Below, one piece after another: positions 44,053 to 51,876 of a DNA stretch of 64,000 bases. Each line of letters starts with the position of its first letter. Positions within the stretch are counted from its first letter, which is position 1. The position numbers were made by a program, and so were the translations under genes. Where the stretch lies: contig CALCNO010000049.1 of the NCBI GenBank assembly GCA_937897615.1, positions 1 through 64,000 on the forward strand, given 5' to 3'. The notes under the pieces were generated by a model. The model was not told where the DNA came from. It searched no databases and worked only from the letters and a program-made list of their open reading frames with translations. The stretch is from an uncultured Anaerolineaceae bacterium (GTDB lineage Bacteria; Chloroflexota; Anaerolineae; Anaerolineales; Anaerolineaceae).

Positions 44053-45102
44053 ATGCGCACGATTGACTGGGACAGAGAGGATCGCCTGGTGAAGATGATC
44101 GACCAGCGCCGATTGCCGGGCGAGTTGGTGATCTTTAGCGCGCATACCTGTGAAGAAATGGTTTGGGCTATTCAGCAAATGGTGATTCGCGGTGCGCCTG
44201 CCCTGGGGGTGGCTGGCGCGTTGGGAGTAGCGCTGGCGGCGCAGCATCTGGCGGAGCAGAAACATCCTTCCTGGCTGGCGGAACTGCGGACAAAGGCAGC
44301 ACTGCTCACCCAGGCACGCCCTACCGCAGTCAATTTGGGCTGGGGTGTAGCGCGCGTGATGCGCGTGGCAGAATCTCAGCCAATGGATGCTCGCCAGGCG
44401 GCTCAGGCAATTTTGCAAGAAGCTCTGGCTATGGCAGAAGAGGATGTTGCCACTAACCTGCGCCTGGCGCAGCACGGCGCTTCACTTATCCACGATGGCG
44501 ATGTGCTCATTCATCATTGCAATACCGGGGCACTGGCCGGGGTAGACTGGGGAACAGCGCTGGGAGCCATCCGCTATGCCCATGAATCTGGTAAGCACAT
44601 CCGGGTGCTAGTAGATGAAACGCGCCCGCGCCTGCAAGGCGCACGCCTGACGGCCTGGGAGTGCGAGCAGTATGGCATCCCCTACCAGATCATCACCGAT
44701 AATGCCGCCGGTTACTTTTTGCTGCGCGGCGAGGTGAACGCGGTCTTTTTTGGCGCGGACCGCGTGGTGGCCAATGGCGATGTGGTCAACAAAGTGGGTA
44801 CTTACATGCTTAGCCTGGCGGCTCATGCTAACCATGTCCCGGTGTACTCTGTCTTCCCGAAAACCTCCCTCGACCTCAGCATCCCGGATGGTCGTTCTGT
44901 TGCCATTGAGGAACGCGAGATGGAAGAGGTGCTGGCGCTGGAGTTCAAAGGTGAACGCGTTGCACCGCAGACTGCCCAGGCGCGCAATCCGGCTTTTGAT
45001 ATCACTCCTCACGATCTCATTTCTGCCTGGGTGACGGAAGACGGGGTGATCTACCCACCGTTTAGCGAAAAATTTCCGCAATCCGTTTATAATTTGAAAT
45101 AA
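44053..45102 (+). CDS. mtnA: Methylthioribose-1-phosphate isomerase (MtnA-like)
   Basis: A 349-residue eIF2B-fold isomerase converting 5-methylthioribose-1-phosphate to methylthioribulose-1-phosphate in methionine salvage; some homologues act on 5-deoxyribose-1-phosphate. Motifs are VIRGAPALGVAGALG (about residues 45-59), the HHCNTGALAG loop with the catalytic Cys, TRPRLQGARLTAWE, and GADRVVANGDVVNKVGTYMLSLAA with the catalytic Asp. The length is typical. It heads an operon with adenosine kinase and SAH hydrolase, consistent with SAM by-product recycling. Confidence 0.93.
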   Translation: MRTIDWDREDRLVKMIDQRRLPGELVIFSAHTCEEMVWAIQQMVIRGAPALGVAGALGVALAAQHLAEQKHPSWLAELRTKAALLTQARPTAVNLGWGVARVMRVAESQPMDARQAAQAILQEALAMAEEDVATNLRLAQHGASLIHDGDVLIHHCNTGALAGVDWGTALGAIRYAHESGKHIRVLVDETRPRLQGARLTAWECEQYGIPYQIITDNAAGYFLLRGEVNAVFFGADRVVANGDVVNKVGTYMLSLAAHANHVPVYSVFPKTSLDLSIPDGRSVAIEEREMEEVLALEFKGERVAPQTAQARNPAFDITPHDLISAWVTEDGVIYPPFSEKFPQSVYNLK

Positions 45103-45113
45103 GAAGGGTATTT

Positions 45114-46070
45114 ATGTCCATTTTTATCACTGGTTCCATCGCATTTGATTATTTAATGACCTTCCCCGGCAAATTCCGCGATAACTTTTTGCCGGAAAAG
45201 CTGGACAAGATCAGCCTCTCTTTTTTGGTGGACAGCATGACGCGCCAGCGCGGGGGCATTGCCCCCAATATCGCTTACACGCTTTCCCTTCTGGGCGAAA
45301 AACCGGTAGTGTTTGCCACTGCCGGCGAGGACTTTGCCGATTACCGCGCCTGGATGCAGTCTCATGCGATGAGCACCAAATATATCAAGATCATTACGGA
45401 TAAATTTACCGCCTCGTTTTTTGTCAACACCGATCAGGAGAATAACCAGATCGCCAGTTTTTACACCGGCGCCATGGCCGACGCGGCAGATTATTCCCTG
45501 GCGGAAGCAGCACCGGGTGAGATTGATTATGTGTTGATCGCACCCAACGACCCGCGGGCGATGCGGCGTTATTGCGAAGAATGTGTGCGCCTCAATATCC
45601 CCTACCTCTTTGATCCTTCGCAGCAGGTAGCGCGCAATCCCCATACCGACCTCAAATACGGTGTGGAGCATGCCCATGCGCTCTTCTGCAATGAGTACGA
45701 GTATGATCTGCTGCAAAAGCATACTGGCTACTCAGCCGATGAGATCGAGCAGATGGTGAGTTTGCTGGTGGTCACACTGGGAGAAAAAGGCGCGCTGGTC
45801 AACTCCGGCGGCAAACGCTATGAAATTCCCATTGTTCCGGCGGTTAAGATTGCCGACCCCACCGGCGTGGGAGATGCCTTCCGCGGAGGCTTTTTGCGCG
45901 GCTATCGCCTGGGCCTGGGCTTGCAGACTTGCGGGCAGATGGGCGCCCTGGCCGCCACTTATTGCCTGGAGCAAAAGGGAACGCAGAATCACTTTTATAC
46001 ACCTGCTGAGTTTATTAACCGCTATCGTCAGCATTTTGATGATCATGGCGAGTTGGAAAAAATACAATAG
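45114..46070 (+). CDS. adoK: Adenosine kinase, actinobacterial PfkB type
   Basis: A 318-residue PfkB-family kinase. It closely follows the mycobacterial AdoK pattern: an N-terminal GSIAFDYLMTFPGKF, LSFLVD then RGGIAPNIAY, IASFYTGAM, APNDPRAM, FDPSQQ, and the C-terminal catalytic DPTGVGDAFRGGFLRG with its Asp base. The expected reaction is adenosine plus ATP to AMP and ADP. It lies between mtnA and ahcY, where it would remove the adenosine released by SAH hydrolase and pull that reaction forward. Ribokinase is a possible alternative, but the motif set and context favour adenosine. Confidence 0.9.
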   Translation: MSIFITGSIAFDYLMTFPGKFRDNFLPEKLDKISLSFLVDSMTRQRGGIAPNIAYTLSLLGEKPVVFATAGEDFADYRAWMQSHAMSTKYIKIITDKFTASFFVNTDQENNQIASFYTGAMADAADYSLAEAAPGEIDYVLIAPNDPRAMRRYCEECVRLNIPYLFDPSQQVARNPHTDLKYGVEHAHALFCNEYEYDLLQKHTGYSADEIEQMVSLLVVTLGEKGALVNSGGKRYEIPIVPAVKIADPTGVGDAFRGGFLRGYRLGLGLQTCGQMGALAATYCLEQKGTQNHFYTPAEFINRYRQHFDDHGELEKIQ

Positions 46071-46088
46071 TTTTGGAGGAAGCAAAAG

Positions 46089-47348
46089 ATGGCAAATTAT
46101 GATGTCAAGGATATGAAGCTGGCGGAAGGTGGCCGATTAAAGATCGCCTGGGCAGAACGCGAAATGCCCGTACTGCGCCAGATCAAGGAACGTTTTGAGA
46201 AGGAGCGACCCCTCAAGGGGCTGCGCATTTCGGCCTGCCTGCACGTGACTACTGAAACAGCTAATTTAATGAAGACGCTCCAAGCTGGAGGCGCGGATGT
46301 GGTACTCACCGCCTCAAACCCGCTCTCCACCCAGGATGAGGTGGCAGCCTCTCTCGTCTCGCACGATGAAATCCCCGTGTACGCCGTCAAGGGCGAAAAC
46401 AATACCACCTACTACAAGCATATCCATGCGGCGCTGGACCACAAGCCGCAATTCACGATGGATGATGGCGCGGATCTCGTTAACGTGCTGCACAAAGACC
46501 GCCGTGAACTGCTGCCCGGTGTGATTGCCGGAACCGAAGAAACCACCACCGGAGTGATTCGCCTGCATGCCATGGCTGCCGATAAGGCGCTTAATTACCC
46601 CATCATCGCCATCAACGATGCCCTCACCAAGCATTTCTTTGATAACCGTTACGGCACGGGCCAATCCACCATTGATGGAATTGTGCGCGCCACCAACGTT
46701 CTGCTGGCCGGCAAGACCTTTGTGGTAGCCGGATACGGCTGGTGCGGGCGCGGCCTGGCTTCACGCGCACGCGGCATGGGCGCCAACGTGGTTGTCACCG
46801 AGGTTGACTCCCTCAAGGCACTGGAAGCGGTGATGGATGGTTACAAGGTGATGCCGATGAAAGACGCCGCCAGGATTGGCGATATCTTTGTGACCCTCAC
46901 CGGTGACATCAACGTGGTAGATGAGAAGCACTTTGAGTTAATGAAGGACGGCGCGATTGTCGCCAACTCCGGGCACTTCAACGTGGAGATTAACATCCCT
47001 GCGCTGGAAAAGATGTCCAAATCCAAGCGGTTGGTGCGCCCGTTCGTAGAAGAATACCTCACCAGCGATGGCCGGCGCATCTATATTCTGGGCGAAGGCC
47101 GCCTGATCAACCTGGCCTCGGCTGAGGGGCATCCCGCCTCGGTGATGGACATGTCCTTTGCCAACCAGGCTTTGTCGCTGGAGTATCTGGTGAAGAATGC
47201 TTCAAAGTTGGAAAAACGCGTTTACCCCGTACCGGAAAGCATTGACCTGAAGATTGCCGAACTCAAACTGGCGGCGATGAATGTTAAGATCGACAAATTG
47301 AGCGCTGAGCAGGTCAAGTACCTGGCCTCCTGGCAGGAAGGTACGTAG
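46089..47348 (+). CDS. ahcY: S-adenosylhomocysteine hydrolase
   Basis: A 419-residue NAD-dependent enzyme splitting S-adenosylhomocysteine to adenosine and homocysteine. Motifs include CLHVTTETANLMKTLQAGGA, the GVIAGTEETTTG substrate loop, DALTKHFFDNRYGTGQS, the NAD site VVAGYGWCGRGLA, and NSGHFNVEI. It lacks the roughly 40-residue insertion of proteobacterial and plant enzymes, as in archaeal and thermophile forms. A GGAGG site precedes the ATG. It is the last gene of the mtnA-adoK-ahcY operon and is closed by a 14-bp terminator. Confidence 0.97.
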   Translation: MANYDVKDMKLAEGGRLKIAWAEREMPVLRQIKERFEKERPLKGLRISACLHVTTETANLMKTLQAGGADVVLTASNPLSTQDEVAASLVSHDEIPVYAVKGENNTTYYKHIHAALDHKPQFTMDDGADLVNVLHKDRRELLPGVIAGTEETTTGVIRLHAMAADKALNYPIIAINDALTKHFFDNRYGTGQSTIDGIVRATNVLLAGKTFVVAGYGWCGRGLASRARGMGANVVVTEVDSLKALEAVMDGYKVMPMKDAARIGDIFVTLTGDINVVDEKHFELMKDGAIVANSGHFNVEINIPALEKMSKSKRLVRPFVEEYLTSDGRRIYILGEGRLINLASAEGHPASVMDMSFANQALSLEYLVKNASKLEKRVYPVPESIDLKIAELKLAAMNVKIDKLSAEQVKYLASWQEGT

Positions 47349-47371
47349 AATTCTGCTGATGTCGAAGGATG

Positions 47372-47406
47372 AATTCAACCGGCGCTAATTGCGCCGGTTG
47401 AATTTT
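47372..47406. terminator. Terminator after ahcY
   Basis: A perfect 14-bp stem (47372-47385 with 47391-47404), loop TAATT and a short T run. The convergent C39-like gene ends 11 bp further on and may share it. Confidence 0.88.
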
Positions 47407-47416
47407 GCTATGGGTT

Positions 47417-48316
47417 TTAGGGTTGGATCACAGCCATGTTACCAAGAACAGCAAAGGAATCCAAAAAGGTGCTTTTGGCGCGCCAGTAGGTCATGGCGCC
47501 ATCCACTACGGTTACTCCGTAAGCGTCGTAGCCCACGATCATCACGGTGTGCTCATAGCGTGCTACGGTGGTGGTGTTGCCATTGCTGGCTGTGTAGCTT
47601 ACAGGTGTTCCCGGCCACACATTGCCCACCACCCACACGATGACCGGATTGCCGGCGGCGATCTGCTGTCGTAACTGGTAATAGGAAAGGCCCTTTACAG
47701 CGGTTGCAGAGGCGCCGTAATTGCGCAATGCCGCTGCGATGGGCTCGGCATGCACACCGTAGTCGTTGGGCGGTAATTGGCCTTCAGCGCCATCCACCGA
47801 GCCAACAAAACCGCTTTCAGGATCGTCGCTGGCGGGGAGGCTGTTCTGGATGGACAACTCGCTGACCGAAACGCCGTAATAGGCAGCCCAATCTGCCGCC
47901 GACCGTGCTTCGCAAGAGAGTAGGTGGCTCTGGTTATGCCCCACCACACCGGTGATGCTGTATTCAGAGGGCAGTCCATCGGAGGAGGTAGCAGTAGCCG
48001 GGATGCGCGTTGCGGTAGGGCGCGGGGTGTTGGTGGCAGTGGCCGTGGCGGTGGGTGTTGGGGTAAATGTGGCTGTGGGGGTCGGTGTGGGAGTATTGGT
48101 AGGGGTGGGGGTGTCGGTGGGCAGCGGTTGGAAAGGCGTGGCTGTTTCTCCCGATTGCAGCGCAAACGGCACAACTGTGGGGCTGGCGGAAAACAGCCCA
48201 AGTGCCTGCGCCGCCTGAACATTGGAGAGGATTAAGAACGCGCCAGCATCTGCCAATGCTCCCAACAGGAGCATCCATAGGGTAAAGCGTAGAACGCGTT
48301 TTGCTTTTAGGCCCAC
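47417..48316 (-). CDS. Membrane-anchored C39-like cysteine peptidase with Thr-Pro linker
   Basis: A 299-residue protein with an N-terminal signal anchor (about residues 10-32) and a low-complexity linker rich in Thr-Pro repeats (about residues 65-110). It ends in an extracellular domain of the peptidase C39-like family (about residues 118-299). A candidate catalytic Cys lies in SHLLSCEARSAADWAAYYG and His in YEHTVMIVGYD, with Asp in VVDGAMTYW. The fold is papain-like, and no ABC exporter is attached, so it is not a classical bacteriocin exporter. The start is GTG. It is downstream of an Nbr1-domain lipoprotein and recA. Confidence 0.85.
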   Translation of the reverse strand: MGLKAKRVLRFTLWMLLLGALADAGAFLILSNVQAAQALGLFSASPTVVPFALQSGETATPFQPLPTDTPTPTNTPTPTPTATFTPTPTATATATNTPRPTATRIPATATSSDGLPSEYSITGVVGHNQSHLLSCEARSAADWAAYYGVSVSELSIQNSLPASDDPESGFVGSVDGAEGQLPPNDYGVHAEPIAAALRNYGASATAVKGLSYYQLRQQIAAGNPVIVWVVGNVWPGTPVSYTASNGNTTTVARYEHTVMIVGYDAYGVTVVDGAMTYWRAKSTFLDSFAVLGNMAVIQP

Positions 48317-48334
48317 GATGGCGTAAAGGAAAAT

Positions 48335-48874
48335 CTAGGGAGCGGTAACCACGATCTCAATGTAGATCGGGTCGCCAAAAGGCTGGCCATCGGGATTATA
48401 GGCCTGCCAGGCGCTGCGGTATCTTCCTGCCTCCGCAGGGGCAGTGAAGGTGATTTGCACCACCGCCTCGCTGCCGCCGCGTGCCGGTACCAGCAATTGC
48501 GGAGAGGCTGCACCCATATCCACGCCGGCGGTCAGGCGCAGGGTGTAGCGCTCGTCCCAGTTGCAGGTGCCGCTGTTCTTCACCTGCCATTGTTTATCCA
48601 GAGATGAACCGGGGGCCACCTGGCTGCCATCCGGGATGGAAAGGTCGTTCAGCCACAACAAACCATCCGTGCAGGAAACCGTGGGGGTGGCGCCGCCGGG
48701 TTGATTGGAGTTTTCACCGCTGCTGGCAGCACCGCTGGCCGAGAAGGTGGGAGCAATGAACAACGCTGCCTGCTCTTCAACCGGTACGGAATGGGTGAGC
48801 AAACTGGCGCAGCCGGTGAGGCAGGTTAGCAGTAACAGGGCAATGAGCGCGAATTTGTGCGGGCGTAATTTCAC
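48335..48874 (-). CDS. Lipoprotein with Nbr1-type (four-tryptophan) Ig-like domain
   Basis: A 179-residue exported lipoprotein: the signal peptide ends in the lipobox LTGC (Cys at residue 21), followed by a Ser/Gly-rich spacer. The C-terminal half (about residues 68-179) is an Nbr1_FW-like beta-sandwich recognised by KQWQVKNSGTCNWDERYTL and GRYRSAWQAYNPDGQPFGD with regularly placed Trp residues. In bacteria such domains occur on cell-surface proteins; their ligand is unknown. The start is GTG, 5 bp after recA. Confidence 0.85.
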   Translation of the reverse strand: MKLRPHKFALIALLLLTCLTGCASLLTHSVPVEEQAALFIAPTFSASGAASSGENSNQPGGATPTVSCTDGLLWLNDLSIPDGSQVAPGSSLDKQWQVKNSGTCNWDERYTLRLTAGVDMGAASPQLLVPARGGSEAVVQITFTAPAEAGRYRSAWQAYNPDGQPFGDPIYIEIVVTAP

Positions 48875-48879
48875 AATGG

Positions 48880-49977
48880 CTATTCGTCCTCGCCGGCATC
48901 TGCGCCGGAACCCAGGTCAAGCGGCAGGTCACTGGTGACGGCGTGCTCGCGCACGAGGCGTTCGATCTCGCCGCTGAGGTCTTCATGTTGTTTGAGGAAT
49001 TCCTTGGCGTTTTCACGGCCCTGGCCCAGCCGTGTATCGTTGTAGGAGAAGAATGCGCCGCGCTTTTGGATGATTTCCATTGCGGTAGCCAGGTCAATGA
49101 TCTCGCCGGCCTTGGAAATACCTTCGTTGTACATGATGTCGAATTCAGCGGTGCGGAAGGGTGGAGCTACCTTGTTCTTGACCACGCGCACACGCGTGTG
49201 GTTGCCCACGATCTCGGCGCCGGTCTTGATGGATTGGATGCGGCGCACGTCCAGGCGCACTGAAGCGTAGAATTTGAGCGCCAGCCCGCCGGGGGTGGTC
49301 TCTGGGTTGCCGAACATCACGCCGATCTTCTGGCGCAACTGGTTGGTAAAGACCACGGCGGTCTTGGTCTGGTTGATGGCGCCGGAGAGTTTGCGCAGCG
49401 CCTGAGACATCAAGCGTGCCTGCATGCCCATGCTGGCATCGCCCATATCGCCTTCGATCTCAGCCCGCGGTACCAGGGCGGCCACTGAATCTACCACCAC
49501 CACATCCACAGCGCCGGAACGCACCAGAGTTTCGCAGATCTCCAGGGCCTGTTCGCCCGTATCCGGCTGAGAAACAAGCAGGCTTTCCGTATCTACGCCC
49601 AGTTTGGCGGCGTAGGCCGGGTCGAGCGCGTGCTCCATGTCAATGAAGGCAACCGTGCCGCCCAGTTTCTGCGCCTCGGAAACGATGTGCAGGCACAGGG
49701 TGGTCTTGCCAGAGGATTCCGGCCCGTAGATCTCGGTGATGCGCCCGCGCGGAATGCCGCCCACGCCCAGTGCCAGGTCAAGTGCGAGCGAACCGGTAGG
49801 GATGGCCTCTACCTGTAATTGATGAGCTTCTCCCAGGCGCATGATCGAGCCTTCGCCGTAGCGTTTGACGATGTCGCCGAGGGCCTTGTCGAGCACGGCA
49901 CGTTTGGCTTCGTTGATTGGCTGGCTGCCATCGAAGGCATCGAATTGGTTTTTGTCGGATACGGGTTTCTTCGCCAT
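48880..49977 (-). CDS. recA: Recombinase RecA
   Basis: A 365-residue DNA-dependent ATPase for homologous recombination and SOS induction. Walker A GPESSGKTT is at about residues 82-90. VVVVDSVAALVPRAE is Walker B, the loop L2 region reads NQLRQKIGVMFGNPETTPGG, and the acidic C-terminus is GSGADAGEDE. The length is typical. A GGGAGAA site precedes the ATG. The promoter holds a LexA-like box (50042-50053). It is the first gene of a minus-strand operon whose next two genes encode exported proteins, an unusual arrangement. Confidence 0.98.
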   Translation of the reverse strand: MAKKPVSDKNQFDAFDGSQPINEAKRAVLDKALGDIVKRYGEGSIMRLGEAHQLQVEAIPTGSLALDLALGVGGIPRGRITEIYGPESSGKTTLCLHIVSEAQKLGGTVAFIDMEHALDPAYAAKLGVDTESLLVSQPDTGEQALEICETLVRSGAVDVVVVDSVAALVPRAEIEGDMGDASMGMQARLMSQALRKLSGAINQTKTAVVFTNQLRQKIGVMFGNPETTPGGLALKFYASVRLDVRRIQSIKTGAEIVGNHTRVRVVKNKVAPPFRTAEFDIMYNEGISKAGEIIDLATAMEIIQKRGAFFSYNDTRLGQGRENAKEFLKQHEDLSGEIERLVREHAVTSDLPLDLGSGADAGEDE

Positions 49978-50035
49978 GAGAGTTCTCCCTGTAAGTGAAG
50001 TTTAGCTAATTATAGTCTGATGTTGCCTTTTCTTT

Positions 50036-50063
50036 ATTATAGTACATTTGTTCAAATATGCAA
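50036..50063 (-). promoter_or_regulatory. recA promoter
   Basis: Minus strand: TTGCAT (50063-50058), 16 bp, TATAAT (50041-50036). The leader is about 50 nt. The LexA-like palindrome lies inside the spacer, a direct repression position. Confidence 0.65.
50042..50053 (-). promoter_or_regulatory. LexA-like SOS box in the recA promoter
   Basis: Minus-strand GAACAAATGTAC differs by one base from the Gram-positive-type LexA consensus GAAC(N4)GTTC and fits its purine/pyrimidine middle. It directly abuts the -10 hexamer. No lexA gene is in the window. Confidence 0.6.
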
Positions 50064-50115
50064 CGAGGAGATTGAATAATAGCGATAAAAACGTCCCTGC
50101 TCGAAAACTTCCCTA

Positions 50116-50144
50116 TTGACTTTTTGCCCACAGTTCTGTATCAT
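50116..50144 (+). promoter_or_regulatory. Promoter of glnA
   Basis: TTGACT (50116-50121), 17 bp, TATCAT (50139-50144): a good sigma-70 match, with transcription expected from about 50151. It lies about 335 bp before the glnA start codon and creates a very long leader. Confidence 0.75.
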
Positions 50145-50379
50145 AACTGCTAATTAACAATCGAATATTGAGAGATTTAGCGGCTGAGTCTCAGCAATGA
50201 GATGACGAGGTGGAGGTTCTCTCTCGCGAGAGGGATGTTAACCCTGGGGGGATGCACACAGGGGAAAATCGAATGATCAGCGGATGCCTCCGAAGCCTGC
50301 CCGGGCTTCTTTCTCCCTTCCAAACAAATCCAAACGCAAACCCGCATGGCGACAGGCGGTTCAAAGGCTGGATAGCGGC

Positions 50380-50401
50380 AAGGTGATCGTTCACCTTTTT
50401 T
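50380..50401 (+). terminator. First terminator-like hairpin in the glnA leader
   Basis: A 7-bp stem (50380-50386 with 50391-50397), loop TCGT and a run of six T's (50396-50401). It ends 82 bp before glnA, so it would act as an attenuator. Confidence 0.7.
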
Positions 50402-50443
50402 CACTATTTGGAAGGGCTGCATTTAATTAAATTGTTTAAATTT

Positions 50444-50465
50444 AAGCATGCCCGGCATGCTTTTT
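50444..50465 (+). terminator. Second terminator-like hairpin just before the glnA ribosome-binding site
   Basis: An 8-bp perfect stem (50444-50451 with 50455-50462), a 3-nt loop and five T's, then A and four more T's. The AAAAGGAGG site begins 5 nt after the T tract. It could terminate transcription or shield the ribosome-binding site. Confidence 0.65.
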
Positions 50466-50483
50466 ATTTTAAAAGGAGGAATA

Positions 50484-51821
50484 ATGGACAAAAAAGAGTT
50501 ATTGGCACGTGTAGCAGCAGATGGGGTGAAATTCATTTCCTTCCAGTTCACCGATGTGACCGGCTCGGTCAAGAGCCTGGATGCGCCGGTGAGCCGCCTG
50601 GAAGAAGCCCTGGATGGCGGCATCTGGTTTGATGGGTCTTCGGTGGAGGGCTTTACCCGCATCCAGGAAAGTGATATGCACCTGCGCCCGGATATGGATT
50701 CTTACGCCATTCTGCCGTGGACCTCGGTGGAGATGCGCCGCGCACGCCTGTTCTGCGATATTTTCCACCCGGATGGCTCTGCCTTTGAGGGTGATCCGCG
50801 CGGTTTGCTGCGCCGCAAACTGGCGGAGCTGGCAAAACGCGGCTGGTCGTACATGGTGGGACCGGAGCCGGAGTTCTTCCTCTTCCGCCGCAACGGCGGA
50901 GAGACGATGCACCCGGTGCCGCACGATGTAGGCGGTTATTTCGATTTCTCCCCTAACGATGAGGCGGTGCGGGTACGCACGGAATTGATGCGTGCGCTGG
51001 ATGCGATGGGCCTGGAAGTGGAAGTGGGGCACCACGAATGTGCCCTTGGCCAGCACGAGATCGATTTCCGCTTCAGCGATGCGTTGCGCTCGGCGGATAA
51101 CGTGCTCACCCTCAAATACACCGTCAAGGCCATTGCCGCGCAGAACGGCCTGGTGGCCTCCTTTATGCCCAAGCCCATCTTTGGCATGAACGGCTCCGGC
51201 ATGCATTGCCACCAGTCGCTGTTTGATAAAAAAGGCAGCAACCTTTTCTACGATGGCGATAACGAGTTCAAACTCTCAAAGATCGCACACGGGTTCATTG
51301 CCGGTCAATTGGAGCATGCCCGCGGCTTCTCAGCGGTGACGGCTCCCACGGTCAATTCATACAAGCGCCTGGTTCCCGGTTACGAGGCGCCGGTATATGT
51401 GGGTTGGGCGCAAACCAACCGCTCGGCGCTCATCCGCATCCCGCGCTTTGTGGCCGGCCAGCAAAAAGCGGTGCGCGCGGAGTTGCGCTGCCCGGATCCC
51501 TCCTGCAACCCTTACCTGGCGTATTCGGTGATGCTCACCGCTGCCCTGGATGGCATTGATCGTGGCCTGGTGCCCCCGGCGCCGCTGAATAACATCAACG
51601 TGTATGAAATGTCGCGCGAGGAACGCCGCAAGAAGCACGTTTCCGAGCTACCCGGTTCGCTGCTGGAAGCCCTGGCAGAGTTGGAGAAAGATAAGGTCAT
51701 CCGCGATTCACTGGGCGAGAGCATATACGGCGCTTTTGTGCGCGCCAAACGCCACGAGTGGGAAACTTTCCGTTTGAATGTGATGGATTGGGAAGTAGAA
51801 CGATATTTGGAAACTGCGTAA
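50484..51821 (+). CDS. glnA: Glutamine synthetase, type I
   Basis: A 445-residue GSI enzyme making glutamine from glutamate, ammonia and ATP. Motifs are FDGSSVEGF (about residues 48-56), the metal-binding GPEPEFFLF, the FGMNGSGMHCHQSL ATP loop and NSYKRLVPGYEAPV followed by NRSALIRIP. Its short length is that of the GSI-alpha class, which is controlled by feedback rather than adenylylation. The ATG at 50484 has a strong AAAAGGAGG; an in-frame ATG at 50448 lies inside a hairpin and is rejected. The long leader suggests RNA-level regulation. Confidence 0.96.
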   Translation: MDKKELLARVAADGVKFISFQFTDVTGSVKSLDAPVSRLEEALDGGIWFDGSSVEGFTRIQESDMHLRPDMDSYAILPWTSVEMRRARLFCDIFHPDGSAFEGDPRGLLRRKLAELAKRGWSYMVGPEPEFFLFRRNGGETMHPVPHDVGGYFDFSPNDEAVRVRTELMRALDAMGLEVEVGHHECALGQHEIDFRFSDALRSADNVLTLKYTVKAIAAQNGLVASFMPKPIFGMNGSGMHCHQSLFDKKGSNLFYDGDNEFKLSKIAHGFIAGQLEHARGFSAVTAPTVNSYKRLVPGYEAPVYVGWAQTNRSALIRIPRFVAGQQKAVRAELRCPDPSCNPYLAYSVMLTAALDGIDRGLVPPAPLNNINVYEMSREERRKKHVSELPGSLLEALAELEKDKVIRDSLGESIYGAFVRAKRHEWETFRLNVMDWEVERYLETA

Positions 51822-51838
51822 ATAGCAGAGGACGCCTT

Positions 51839-51869
51839 AGAGATGCGCACCACGTGCGCATCTCTTTTT
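51839..51869 (+). terminator. Intrinsic terminator after glnA
   Basis: A perfect 12-bp stem (51839-51850 with 51854-51865), a 3-nt loop and five T's. Confidence 0.9.
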
Positions 51870-51876
51870 GTATGCC

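Larger units (their letters stand above)
50151..50483 (+). ncRNA. Long structured 5' leader of glnA (candidate regulatory RNA)
   Basis: About 330 gene-free bases between the promoter and glnA. Secondary structure is visible. There is a 12-bp palindrome at 50221-50232 and a GAAGCC...GGCTTC hairpin at 50292-50309. A perfect 10-bp long-range helix pairs 50315-50324 with 50407-50416, and two terminator-like hairpins lie at 50380-50401 and 50444-50465. No known riboswitch consensus could be matched by eye. The minus-strand frames here show no coding character. The layout (structured region, then terminator, then gene) is that of a riboswitch or protein-controlled attenuator. Confidence 0.5.

Noticed and set aside
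48000..48120. A short tandem-repeat or CRISPR-like tract
   Set aside because: It encodes the Thr-Pro-rich linker of the C39-like protein; there are no spacers and no fixed repeat unit.
50151..50400. Glutamine (glnA), c-di-GMP or SAM-I riboswitch in the glnA leader
   Set aside because: Isolated matches exist (CGTTCACC, CACAGGG, GAGGTGGAGG), but the linked conserved blocks of each aptamer, such as CGGAAGTAG for glutamine, are missing.
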